DNA of 22,179 nucleotides, taken from the NCBI GenBank assembly GCA_020650975.1, contig JAIPMN010011426.1, forward strand, positions 1 to 22,179, in the 5' to 3' direction. The stretch comes from Apostichopus californicus (lineage: Eukaryota > Echinodermata > Holothuroidea > Aspidochirotida > Stichopodidae). Made by a program: the position numbers and the translations under genes. The notes under the pieces are model-generated. The model searched no databases, was not told where the DNA came from, and was given only the letters and a program-made list of their open reading frames with translations. Below are positions 10,170 to 20,522 of the stretch, piece after piece; the first letter of the stretch is position 1; every line of letters begins with the position of its first letter.

Positions 10170-10596
10170 CATTACATTGGCTTCCCGTCTCTCAGCGTAT
10201 CCAGTTTAAGATCCTACTTCACACCTACAAAGCGATCAACGGGCTTGCCCCTCAATATATCACTGACCTTCTTACTCCTTTGCGTCGGTCATCTACAGTT
10301 ACACTTCGCTCTTCCTATCATGCGCATTTGTAATTAACTCCTGGTCCACGTACCCGCACTCGTTATGGCGATCGTGCCTTTTCTGTCGCTGCGCCTATTC
10401 TTTGGAACGAACTCCCATTTCACGTTCGTGACTCTCCCTCCATTTGTATTTTCAAGAGACAACTTAAACATTTCTGTTTGATTCCTAGTTTCTTTTTTCC
10501 TTGGTTTCCTTTGTCTCTTTCCTACTTTGTAAAGCGCTTAGAAACGTTGTATTAAGCGCTATATAAATGAAATGTATTAGTATTATTATAGTATTG
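10170..10596 (+). mobile_element. 5'-truncated CR1/L2-like non-LTR retrotransposon (LINE) 3' end
   Basis: The plus strand encodes the conserved C-terminal tail found in many LINE reverse-transcriptase ORF2 proteins: LHWLPV, RIQFKILLHTYKAINGLAPQ, YITDLL, then PRTRTRYGDRAFSVAAPILW, NELP, and a final FKRQLK region. A TAA at 10331-10333 breaks the frame once, so it is dead. It ends with a 3' tail of the CR1/L2 style (aagcgctatataaatgaaat and a short TATTAG/ATT run). The ORF continues in frame after the stop codon up to about 10547. Copy B has the uninterrupted target at 18186-18200 ('caatattgattcactcaat'), and TATTG flanks both sides of the insert here (10165-10169 and 10592-10596), a likely short target-site duplication. 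Confidence 0.85.
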
Positions 10597-10693
10597 ATTC
10601 ACTCAATATGTGAGTCATCTTTAGGGCTAAATGACAATGGCATTGACTAATACATTAATAATAGTATTGATGAGAACCTCTCTGTAAAAATAA

Positions 10694-10752
10694 AACACAC
10701 ACACACATAAACGAAAAACAGAAATAAAAGCAAACACACACACACTCACACA
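10694..10752. repeat. (CA)n microsatellites
   Basis: Two CA tracts (aaaacacacacacacat and caaacacacacacactcaca) lie close together near the end of copy A. Both have counterparts at 18290-18350 in copy B. A GT tract also lies at 10063-10082. Confidence 0.8.
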
Positions 10753-10800
10753 TTAAGTGATATCGTATGGTAGGATGTATGAGCGAGTATACTTGTCTGC

Positions 10801-11929
10801 AGTCTACCTAACTTGTTGTTAAGGCTTATTCCGTTATGTGAACGCAAACATGATAATGTGCGCGCTCTTACGTAACCTATCTTGAAGTGGACTCTGCATT
10901 CAGTCATGCCGATGAAGGTCACCTTGTGGAGATCAGAGACTTCTCACAGAATCACTTGAATTAATATATAGACTACTGATACACAATTTGTACCTACAAA
11001 ATGTATTCAGGATTATATGTTGTCTTCAAATTCACATGTAACACTAACCAGCTAATACCAACTGCCATTTGATAGCGTCAAGAACGAAAACATTCTATCT
11101 CAATGTAATCATGCAACATTCATGGTTTCCTTGAGCTCCAGAAAACACGTGGACTATAAAAGAAATCGTAAGTGTAGCTCTTAAAGCTTAAAGCAGCATG
11201 CTTGATTCAACTATAGCGTAAGAGGTATACGAGGTATACCATCCCTATACGCTACAACAATGAACGCATCAAAGAACAGAAGAAGCAATGTTCAATGGTT
11301 GACTCCCGTTAAACGCATTCATCCTGTGTGCAGCTAAACACAAATATAACTTAGTCGATCTCAGTACGCTGTGCTTTGCATAATATATATTAGCTGACAC
11401 ATTTGTGCATGTGTTTGTGAATTTCATATAATCTGCCACGTTGTGCCTAGCATTTCACATTTATCTGATATTGCATTGACTACATACACATATTAATCGT
11501 ATACTGTACTTCACGAACTGTGTCTACCTCACAAGTACCTCACATTACATAACTATACCTCATTGTGCCTCACATTACATTAACTACATCATTAGTCCTC
11601 GAATGTCATGTCTACACGTCATTTTACAAGAGTGTTATCATTGACTTTATATTCAATTTAGATCTAAGTGCTGTCATGCGGTTCAATTTGCATCGTTTTG
11701 AAAGTACGCATAAACGTACAGTACGATAATTTACGTAGGTTGAACTCAGAAGGAAATGGCATTTGTTAACATATGACGAGTAGATAAGAGGTTTGTCCTG
11801 TGCTGTAAAGAACAAATCTTCAATAGTTATGTTATCCATTTGCAATAACACGAAGACCGTTTTCTAAAAGTACGTGAAGTTTATTACTGTCTTGTGCTAG
11901 CAACAGAAAAATAATACATACAAGTATAG
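10801..11929. other. Unduplicated spacer between the two copies; no gene seen
   Basis: This has no match to the sequence before copy A or after copy B that I can see. It contains a small imperfect tandem at 11524-11585 (tacctcacattacataacta and variants). Open frames here are short and lack splice or codon support. Confidence 0.45.
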
Positions 11930-13474
11930 ATAATTAACATCGTTTAGCAACTTCTTCTGCTATCAAATTTAATCTTATACATGGGGGCTGTAAGATAACA
12001 CTGTTAATTTCAGAAATTTTCCAACAAACAAAACAATCCAATTTATCCGTGCTATTATATCAATGTATTACAGATATTAAAGAAAAGCATTACTTTTGCT
12101 GTATATCAAAATATAGGATTCCTTAATCGGTGTAATGGCTCTACTTTACCTGAAATATTTGCGAAGGATCAAGGAATACAAAGTAAATATTACAAGAAAT
12201 TGACCAAAAAAAACGTAATAATGTTATTTTTCATAATCATTCAACGATAAATATCCAGATTATTGCAACAACGCCATTATAGAATTACATTTGAATATTT
12301 ACAGTTGAATATTTAGAACTGACAGATATTATTGAAACTATTGTATAATATAGATGATAAAATCGATAAAGATATATGCACTGTATTAGATAACGTTTCC
12401 ACGATCACTTACAAACAACCATATATGACGAATACAAACTTAATTATATTAAATATATACATTCAGTTATAAAACGTACCAAAGGTATAATGGCAATTCC
12501 CTCGAATAGACGTAGCCATGCAGCATGTGGAGGAAGAGTCATAGAGGCAAGCAATATACTTAAGATAAATCTTTTGGTAATTGTTAAAATAAAAATAACT
12601 TCGATGTTAACATTTATTTAATACCTTTTCATTTAAAAACGTAGTGTTGATTTGTTATCTTTGTTGATATATAGGTTGTGGTATGTGGATATATACAGAG
12701 TTTGTCGTTACTAAATGTAATCAAGTGATCACAGTATACGTATTGACAAACTGGAATTGTATAGGTTATTAATGAGGCAGCTAGCTTAATGATTGTCTAA
12801 AACAGAAATCTACAATTCAGAGTTAGAAAAAAATATCGGCATGCAAAATGATCAAATACACTATTTACCAATAAATGGTTGCAAAGGATCTTCATACAAA
12901 ATTAGACAAACGTTCGACCAACCTTTTTGCCCAAATAATAATAAAGAATTAATGTGAAGATTTCATGACAAAAATCACTTTACATTGGAAGTCCGATATC
13001 TGGTCGGAAAGTTCATTAAATTTTGTTTTTTCCAACGTGCTCAAGTTATGGACTAGTTATATTTGCTACATTAAAATGTTCTCTGCAATTGAACATTTTA
13101 TGGATTGTAAAGCTACCGCGTGATCCACTTCGAAACAACAGCATGCTTGTTTTTTTAATTCATAAACTATAAAAATGCCTTTACTTTTTATTTGCTGGAC
13201 CCAAGGGCATCGAAGAGTTGGACAAGGACCAGAGGCACGTTCCCCTATGTTGTGATCAACTTTACATTGCACTCTTCGTAAACAAGATGAGCCTCATTTA
13301 AGCAAACAATGTACTACATTTCCAATTTGTGTAATTAACAACTTTCTTTTTTTGGAATTTGGAAAGTGTCCTTTTGGTAAATAAATCAAATACTGGCATT
13401 TCGGTACGGATCCATTTTGTCATGTACGGACACCTAAAATGAAAGGCACATATCTGATTAACCCTCAAATGTAT

Positions 13475-13500
13475 CCCTCCCCCCCCCCCCCCTCCCCCTC
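13475..13500. repeat. C-homopolymer tract (14 C) in copy B
   Basis: Fourteen C (13479-13492) are followed by tccccctc. The aligned place in copy A reads 'taccctcccctacccatc' (5282-5299), so the tract expanded in B, or contracted in A, after the duplication. Confidence 0.85.
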
Positions 13501-13710
13501 TTCTTTCTTCCTAGGATGAGGTCTTCTATTTGTTTGCTGCATGGAGTTTGCGCATGTTACCACAATCCACGTTACCTTAGAAACCATCATATTTCAGAAG
13601 ACTGCAATTTGTATGTATCTTCCTCCTTTGCATATTTTCTTCCACTATATTACGGTTTTTCATCTTCTTTTGCTGATATGCTGATATCAAGCTTCTGAGT
13701 TTTGTTAAAG

Positions 13711-14013
13711 TCAGTCGGAAATGTCATACGTTTTTGTCTCCAACATACCATAGTGTGGCAGCTGTTCTCTCGCTTTCACGAGTTCCTTCCAATCAACATC
13801 CAGATCCCTCAAATAGTCTACGACGGTGTCAGATTCGTTGTCATGGTAATTCAATGTGATGTATTTGGTGCGCATGCGTTGCAGATTTTCAAAAGCTTCG
13901 ATGATAGTCGTTAGGGCTCTTCGTATGTTGTTGATTTCATTTTCGATCACTAAATTGCTCAAAAGATTTTGGGTTGGAATTTCCAAACAATAGGAATAAA
14001 TCTTAATACATTC
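13711..14013 (-). CDS. Unrecognised helical protein, copy B, exon 2 (shortened C-terminus)
   Basis: This is the paralogue of 5452-5820. The acceptor TTTCTTTCGACAG and the first codons (ECIKIYSYCLEIP) are intact, giving a joined protein of 217 residues. It differs from copy A at 12 residues, seven of them packed into A residues 180-204 (H/N, K/E, A/V, A/D, Y/D, M/V, D/E). It ends at TGA after TYDISD (13713-13711), where copy A reads on for 22 more residues. Downstream of this stop the alignment to A has several indels and further stops, so the old C-terminal coding sequence is decayed. The gene may still be functional with a shorter tail, or may be an early pseudogene. Confidence 0.68.
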   Translation of the reverse strand, partial: ECIKIYSYCLEIPTQNLLSNLVIENEINNIRRALTTIIEAFENLQRMRTKYITLNYHDNESDTVVDYLRDLDVDWKELVKAREQLPHYGMLETKTYDISD

Positions 14014-14995
14014 CTGTCGAAAGAAAGAAATGATACAAAAGTAAACGGTAAAGAAATCAGAGAGTTAATTGAATAAAACACGATAATAGTGGAAGCTTAT
14101 CTTCTGAGTATGAGCGTTTTGCGCAAAATCTTATACCGGTATGTTTGTAGCTAGTTTTTAGTGTCACCAATAAATTCACATTAGAGCCCCGCTCACACCC
14201 TGCCTGTAGATGCTCATTCAATGATAATTTTAGCAAAATTATCAAACATTTGTAAGTGTGTTTCAATAAAGAAAACATATGCATTGAAAGATAATTTTAA
14301 AAATATAGCTTGATTAAACAATTGGTCTGGAAGTAGTTATTTTGCAAGCTGGGCAGCCACATTTACCTATGCCTGTGGAAGTTATTATTAAGCTTGCCTA
14401 CACATCACATCGGAGGGTATCCCAATTGACAGTTTTTGGCCGTGTTGGCTTTTTGTACAATAGGGAACATAAATGCAGATGGGAAAAACCGTGGATTTCT
14501 CCTGGATTAAAATACCCACTTTCTTTGGCGGAGTCGAACTCACGAGCTTCCAGCCGTGAGGTTTCATTGCATCTAAAGTTTTTATCCAAAATGACCGTAA
14601 CAAGGGTCTTCAGTTGCAAATTCGAAAGTAATTAAACCAACCATAAAGTTGGAACTATATGGATTGTTTACATTGATTAAGAAATATCCAACTTTATCTG
14701 GTTTTGATAAAGCCTGATCAGCTCAATAAAATGCTACAACCCAGCTCAAGTAAAGTTATGACTGTACTGGAACCGCCTCCAAATTTGCTATGCCTAGGTA
14801 GTTTATTTTTTTGCGCATTGCATGACGTGTAACTCTTTCGCTTTTTGAATCCAATTTGATTACTAAGCTTTCCTCGAAGCTCTGTTCAAGTTTGTTCATA
14901 GAATTTCTAAATCAGTTTTCCTTTCATTGGCTTTCATAAAGTTTATTCAATGGTGAGAAATATAATAAAGAAAAACGTATTTTGCTTTCAATTAC
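14014..14995 (-). other. Intron of the copy B gene
   Basis: This 982-base intron runs from donor GTAATTG (14995) to acceptor CGACAG (14014). It aligns with the copy A intron but lacks A's 6029-6241 segment. It contains the better-preserved copy of the tRNA-derived SINE relic (14345-14612). Confidence 0.6.
14345..14612 (-). repeat. Degenerate tRNA-derived SINE relic (copy B intron)
   Basis: On the minus strand, AGTTCGACTCC (14540-14530) closely matches the RNA polymerase III B box. It is preceded by a tRNA-like arm (CCTCACGGCTGGAAGCTCGTG) and a weak A-box-like TTTAGATGCAATG. The remaining sequence would be the tRNA-unrelated body, ending near a 'gatgtgatgtgtaggc' segment. The A copy at 6350-6625 is the same insertion in poorer condition, so it predates the duplication. 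I cannot name the SINE family, and the outer limits are approximate. Confidence 0.45.
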
Positions 14996-15346
14996 CGTGT
15001 CGTAAATATTCAGAACCTTTTCGCTTTCTCCACCGCCTCCTCCACCGCCTACTGTTCCTCCACTTCTTTCAAGCCAGTATCGAAACTGCTCGTGCACCTT
15101 TCCAATTGAAGTCATACATAGCAGTAAGCTTCTCAAGTTGTGATATCTTGCCAACTGTATCATATTGAAATGAAGTCTCAAGTATTTATCTGAAATGACC
15201 TCCTCCACTTGGTCATCCTCTGCAAAAGTATACCCAGACTGGATGAAGAAGTTCCTTATGATTGGCTGCAGAATATTCAGCGATTCTTGAATGTCTTTAC
15301 CTTTCTCCTCCAACAGGTCGTCTACTGATTGTGGTATTTCGTCCAT
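14996..15346 (-). CDS. Unrecognised helical protein, copy B, exon 1
   Basis: This is the paralogue of the exon at 7044-7406: 117 codons starting MDEIPQSVDD at 15346. An in-frame TAA 12 bases upstream of the ATG (in GGT TAA CGG AGA ACA) fixes the start. Relative to copy A it has V8, E13 and DIQE in place of ACIHD (an in-frame loss of one codon), and seven glycines followed by ESE where A has S plus ten glycines. The 79 residues in between are identical to A. The donor is GACACG|GTAATTG, phase 0. All length differences are multiples of three, which supports the frame being coding. No signal peptide, membrane segment or known motif is seen. Confidence 0.75.
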
Positions 15347-15410
15347 TGTTCTCCGTTAACCGCCTTTCTGTTTCAGCCTATTTAAGGACTGTTTAGTGGA
15401 CAAAAGCAAA

Positions 15411-15418
15411 TTATATAC
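15411..15418 (-). promoter_or_regulatory. Candidate TATA box of the copy B gene
   Basis: The minus strand reads GTATATAA about 65 bases upstream of the ATG at 15346, a distance compatible with a TATA box and a short 5' leader. The aligned site in copy A is an A/T-rich tract (TTTTTATAATTTTT, near 7470). An upstream non-coding exon cannot be excluded, so this is weak. Confidence 0.25.
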
Positions 15419-16000
15419 AACAGTGTTATTTGTTATATCCAACATAAAGCAACATACAGCTATGCTTTGGATACGATTATGCGTAACTCTCACCAAGGCT
15501 TGTAATATCAAGACAAGATGAAAGACAACAAATCAAATAAAAATTAAACCATAAAAATGAAAGAGACAATGAACGATATTGAAATGCTTTGATTTAAAAG
15601 TTTGAAAATGAGTGAATTCAATACAATAAAATAGGAGAGGGGAGGGGAGGAAAAGTCGCCAACACTATGATGGCAAGCTTAACATTTGGACATTTGGATT
15701 TCAACTGTCAAACTATCAAACTACAAGAAACGAACTTCCGTGCATTCTGTGCCACAAATTCCATTATTATTTTAATACTTATTTCTTAGTGATCTTTCTT
15801 CAAATTACTGTTTAGAATAACAAAATGGCTCTTTTAAACTTCAGTAATAGATAGGTAATTCTCATTAATAAAAAAGGGTCATTCTAATTTATGATAAGCA
15901 CATGTATGTTTGAAGTTTTTCATAAAATAAAATGTGGGTGTAAGTGTGCCCCCTTCGTCCCTATGAAGGATAAAATAATCTATGTATTAGTTATGACTTG

Positions 16001-16118
16001 TCATTCTAAGAGACACATACAGTTGCAACCCGTATAACACGAAATGAATTATATGGCATAAATTGTTAAAACTAACGATCATTTAGTGCAGCGTTGTTTG
16101 TATCATAATCGAACAACA
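16001..16118. other. Copy B-specific 118-base insertion or copy A deletion
   Basis: In A 'gacttg' runs straight into 'tatagcgctgcttattgt' (7970 region); in B 118 bases intervene. There is no ORF, terminal repeat or recognised element. Confidence 0.5.
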
Positions 16119-16371
16119 TATAGCGCTGCTTATTGTTTAGGAACTTATGAATTCAATCAACCTTAACATGGAAATAAGGGTCTTTCAAATATGTATGACG
16201 CGAGCCTGAAAAATGGGGTTGTTAGTTACGCAGGGGTGGTGATCACGACGTAAAAACACCAAGTATGATATTACAGTGCCTTTTCTGAGACATAATATCA
16301 TATTATAATGAATAGAACTTAATACCACGTAGGCAGTATTGCGCAACAGGAGATCAGTTTAGGCAATACCA

Positions 16372-16397
16372 CCCCCCCCCCCTCCTCCTCCTCCACC
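16372..16397. repeat. C-homopolymer plus CTC repeat in copy B
   Basis: Eleven C followed by CTCCTCCTC. Copy A at the same place reads 'tgactccttcctctcttcc' (8222-8240) without a homopolymer. Confidence 0.85.
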
Positions 16398-16512
16398 CTC
16401 CCACAAGCCCCACATACCCTAATGTCACGAATACAGTTGAATAGTTTAGATTCACTGATCATTATGCAGTTAAAGCGTCCCATTTTTAACATCATAATAC
16501 TTTCAAATATAA

Positions 16513-16595
16513 AGTCGATTAGGGCGGACGTCTGCCTATATAATATATAACGCCGTAATACTTTTATATGTGCTGCCTGTGTTATATGCACATGT
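16513..16595. other. Copy B-specific segment of about 83 bases
   Basis: This lies between 'ctttc(c/a)aata' and 'gcatatgatt', which are nearly adjacent in copy A (8345-8370). It contains a near-palindrome (ggcggacgtctgcc) and a TATATAATATATA stretch. Function unknown. Confidence 0.4.
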
Positions 16596-17159
16596 CCGCA
16601 TATGATTATTTCCCATCGACATAAGGAATGAGAGAGCGATTAACCTGAGAACAGCGGTTAATTCCACGACAATTTAATGAATTGATTGAGTAGGTAAGCA
16701 CAAGATACTTGATTAGGTCTTTAGACTACTCACTAATTACAGCAACACATAACCACAATCCCCTTCCCCTACCGCACCCTCTTTTCCTTTTAACAAAATC
16801 TGGTAATGTATAGCAAAATGTTGCATATCTAACTGTTTTATGTAATAAAGAATAAAACAAAACCTACCTTGATCAAAATCAGGTGGTATGTGGACCTAAT
16901 TTCTTCTTCTAAAATGTGACTAAATCCGGCCCTTATAAACAACGTAAGTTTTCAATTTGACAATTATATATCTCAACGTACTCCGCCCAAAACAAAATGG
17001 CTTCTTTATGTTTTCACTTAAATCGTGTATATAGCTGTTAGCAAAATAAAGCACTTGTAATATATACATACACATTATAAGCAGAAAAACACAATAGAAC
17101 GAGAAGAATCACAAAGTATGCATAAAATTTCGACGCATAATGGAAGTTAGTTTCCTTCC

Positions 17160-17618
17160 TGTAATATTAATGGCATATTTACTTCTCCAATCAGTGTCCA
17201 TGGACATATACAGACTACAGTTCTTCTGTAAACTTCTGAAACTTTTGACTCGTTTGTCAGAGGAAATGATTTTTCCGGTCATATGATTGCCCGAATTCTG
17301 TATGATATCTATATGGAAAGTTTAGGTTTTGCCTAGAATTCGGAAACAAAACAAAACGGCTGAAACTTACTTGTGATGAAATGCACGGATAAGGAAACCT
17401 ATGTTTAGGTTAAGGATAAGGAAACCTTATCGGATAAGGAAACCTGTAAGGAAACGCGAGTTCCTGCTTGCGGGAAGATCACATAGGCCTACATACATAC
17501 ATACATATGTATAATGCACATCATTAGCAAATAAAGTATTTGACGTGGGTATAGGCCTACGACCAGTATAAGTCTACTACTACCTATATGTATGGATGTC
17601 CCTTCGAAATTTAATTAT
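17160..17618. other. Copy B-specific segment replacing 8926-9165 of copy A
   Basis: The copies agree up to 'tttccttcc' (17159/8925) and again from 'ttggattattctag' (17619/9166), but the sequences between are unrelated (about 459 bases in B, 240 in A). B's segment contains a small GATAAGGAAACCT tandem, a CATA repeat (17491-17510) and two 'taggcctac' words. No coding frame was found. Confidence 0.5.
17388..17456. repeat. Short tandem repeat of GATAAGGAAACCT
   Basis: There are three exact units, at 17388-17400, 17415-17427 and 17433-17445, with a partial fourth (GTAAGGAAACG, 17446-17456). Spacers are 14 and 5 bases. It is found only in copy B. Confidence 0.8.
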
Positions 17619-18400
17619 TTGGATTATTCTAGAAACCAAACAAATTAACGAACGAACAGAAAACAAAACATCAACAGCCATTCCCACGCAACCAACAGAG
17701 TTCAATGAAAATGTTTCAAACGCTATGGGATACTATGGGTAACCTGCATAGGCCTATATTATTTTCTTTGCAAATAAACTTTCTAAAGGCGTTCAGTTAC
17801 GGAGTCTGTTCTTATACGCTGCGAACTCACCGCTCGGTCCTCTTGTGTACCGGCACACTCTCCCCTTGTTAGTGCCACCACTGTGTAAATAGTCTGTGCC
17901 AGAGGACGTACTGACATAGAGAGAACCAGCTGGGCAAGGGTGGGTTACAGAGATACAGAGTTACCAACTTAGCATACCGTACCTACTGTACAGGATGATT
18001 AACGGCGATTTATGAATCGTGAAGCATTTATGCCGCTGTAGCAGGTGTATATTACTATGAGACTGCCTTGTACGATCATCAACAATGCTTGTGTGTGTGT
18101 ATGTCGGACAATGCAGGAATTTTTAATCAATAATAATTTCGGCAACCAGGGTTTAATTCCCCGTATCAATAATTGATTAGTTCAATATTGATTCACTCAA
18201 TATGTGAGTCATCTTTCGGGGCTAAAGACAATGGCCTTGACTAAAAAAAATTAATAATAGCCTTGATGAGAAACTTTCTGTAAAAAATAAAACACAAACA
18301 CACACAGAACGAACAACAGAAATTAAAGCAAACACACACACACTAACACATTAAGTGATATCGTATGGAAGGATGCATGAGCGAGTACAATTGTCTGCAT

Positions 18401-20280
18401 TTTATCAATGCAGGGTTGCTTATGTGACAAGTACGACCAGCATTATTTGTTCTTGTTACTTTTTTAACCTCCTCTTACAAGTAGCCTGTACTTTCGTTAC
18501 GCAGTGAGTCGAGAACAATGGCAGTTAAGAACAATACCTAGAAGCAGTTAGGGTGAAGAAAGTACAAAAGATGGCCAAGAAATTCTACAGAAAGGTTGAT
18601 AGACTGTTTATGAACCATAACTAACAGTTAGCCTGTGATATGTACAAACCAATTGTGTACAACAAGACAAAGATTTAATACTGGGACAATTGCTCGACAA
18701 CCAGCGGTGCTCCGATATATCGTCTCTAAAGCGGTATACCGCCACACACACATCACCGTTTACCGTTTTGTGCTAATAAATATACCTTTGATATTTTTTT
18801 GGGGAGGTTGACAAAAAGTGGGTAAGTGTATACCCCCCCCCCCCATGCACACTACACACACCTGGGTGCGCCTGGTCTTTGTGCTACACTTTGTAGATTT
18901 GTTTCAATCGGCAGAAAGTTCATGACGTCACACGGAAAGAGTTATCAAGTCAGCTGCCAGTATGTTAAAGAAGCCTAACTGTTTATTAATATACTTAGAC
19001 AATATAAATCGAAACTGAAAGACTAGAGGAACAAAAACCATTATGGCATTAATTAATTAACGATTTAAGTAAACATCATTAAGCTGATAGGGACTAAATC
19101 TGTTCATGGAGTGCTTCATATTATTACGTTTATACAATCAGCGTGGATAATCTTTGAAACCATATGCATCTCTTGACGAAGACAAACAAACAGATGTAAA
19201 CATGAATAATAACCGGGATTTTCCCCCACCTGATCAGTGTAAAATCCCTTTCAGACGACCATGTAACTGAACGGGCTATAATAAATAAGTCCTTTAGAGT
19301 TGATCATTTTGCGATAATAGGTTACATTTTTACATCATCCTCCTTGCGAACATTTACATCGTTTGTTTTAATATCATTGTCGAATATTGTTGACCCTTTT
19401 GGCGTTCCATAACACAGTCTCCAAGTAACACACAAAGTTGAAATCAGAATACAATACAATTTCACAGACTGTTTAATGTATAGACATATTATAGAACATT
19501 TCCCTTGGGAAGGTATAAGCACATGATGCAGGCATTATATATCATTGAAAGTACTTGGTGGGGAACATACATGGAAATATTACATTGAAATACTTCCTGG
19601 TGGGTCATGCTTTTAAGAAGCGGAGCATAGTAGAGTAAATACCGTGTACACGATGGACTATAGGATATATAAGGTACGGCACAAGACTCGTTAGACCTCG
19701 GTGCTACTTTTAAAGTAAAGTTTTTCGTCAGACTTCTATTCTTGATTTGTCATATACTCGACCAAACATAAACACAATAAGCTTCACAAGTTTTAATTTC
19801 ATTCCGCATTTAAAATGTGCGAATTGTCTGGTGTGCTCCTTTAAGGTTGAATCGATAATGACGTCAGCTCCTCAGTGTTTAAGGATGATGGTTTATCACT
19901 AATCTATTGTATAAGATAAGTACTCAACCATAACCTGTACTTTGGCATGTTCATATAAATAGCAGTGTCCATGGATAAGTTGGATAAAATCCAATAGCAC
20001 TGTTGGGTTTTACCAGTTTGATAATGAATTCATTACAATTGTATATGTTACATTACTGTAGTCCATAAATGACTTATAAAGGCTATCCCATTGAACTTCG
20101 TGTTGCTTCTAATGAGCTATCTTCCTGGTCTTATCACTATAGACTTGGTTGTAAGTAGTTCAGCCGTTTCGATATACGAGTGTTTGATGCTAAAAGCGTA
20201 ATTTCTCCACAAAACAAGAATAGAATTAATAGCTGCATCTACATCATAGGTTTCGGTAACGATCTACATTACACGGGCGA
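18401..20280. other. Intergenic region downstream of copy B; no gene seen
   Basis: Apart from the C tract at 18833-18844, I see no exon with acceptable splice sites, no transposon ORF and no RNA gene. A 66-codon frame at 19522-19322 (minus) has a mildly hydrophobic middle but no other support. Confidence 0.4.
18833..18844. repeat. C-homopolymer tract (12 C)
   Basis: A pure run of 12 C just downstream of copy B, in unannotated intergenic sequence. Confidence 0.85.
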
Positions 20281-20298
20281 CTAGGACAGTGTGGATGA

Positions 20299-20323
20299 GG
20301 AGGAGGTGGGGGGGGGGAGGGGG
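20299..20323 (+). repeat. G-homopolymer tract
   Basis: Ten G (20308-20317), A, then five G, preceded by gaggaggaggt. Intergenic. Confidence 0.8.
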
Positions 20324-20522
20324 ATCACTACTGACTAGAAAATAATCAAATCCGACATTTAATTCGCTTACGTACAAGTTTGGTTCCAATATTTTAACTC
20401 CGCACGCGGTTGTTATCTTAGGACAGTCAGTTCGGTTAATTACGGCAGCCCGCTTACATTTTGATTGTTCTAGCTATATATAGATATATGATAGGCTACT
20501 GGTGGGCGCGAGGGGTGGAATA

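Larger units (their letters stand above)
3795..10800. repeat. Segmental tandem duplication, copy A
   Basis: This block is collinear and in the same orientation as 11930-18400. Matching landmarks in order include 'tcgtttag' (3809/11940), 'cacgatcacttacaaacaac' (4248/12400), coding exon 2 (5452-5820/13711-14013), the SINE relic (6350-6625/14345-14612), coding exon 1 (7044-7406/14996-15346), 'gagagagcgattaacc' (8411/16630), 'catcaacagccattc' (9225/17670), 'gtaaatagtctgtgccagag' (9846/17885) and 'attaagtgatatcgtatgg' (10753/18353). Similarity stops abruptly at both ends. Copy A is longer mainly through a LINE insertion and two private segments. The block carries one two-exon gene on the minus strand. 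Confidence 0.93.
11930..18400. repeat. Segmental tandem duplication, copy B
   Basis: This is the second direct copy of the block at 3795-10800, with the same order of landmarks. It lacks the LINE fragment and about 210 bases of the intron present in copy A, and it has private segments at 16001-16118, 16513-16595 and 17160-17618. It carries the paralogous gene on the minus strand. Identity varies along the block: nearly perfect in coding exon 1, high in some flanks (for example 12390-12470) and interrupted by many small indels elsewhere. Confidence 0.93.

Noticed and set aside
10152..10337. 61-residue plus-strand ORF
   Set aside because: Out-of-frame reading of the LINE fragment; the real protein similarity is in another frame and contains one stop.
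13066..13272. 68-residue minus-strand ORF in copy B
   Set aside because: In the aligned copy A region (4860-5060) the ATG is lost and a TAA interrupts the frame, so coding is not conserved.
14342..14635. Overlapping ORFs of 71-97 residues on both strands
   Set aside because: They lie over the SINE relic inside the intron and are not open in copy A.
16319..16591. 90-residue minus-strand ORF
   Set aside because: It runs through a C homopolymer and a copy B-specific segment, and has no equivalent in copy A.
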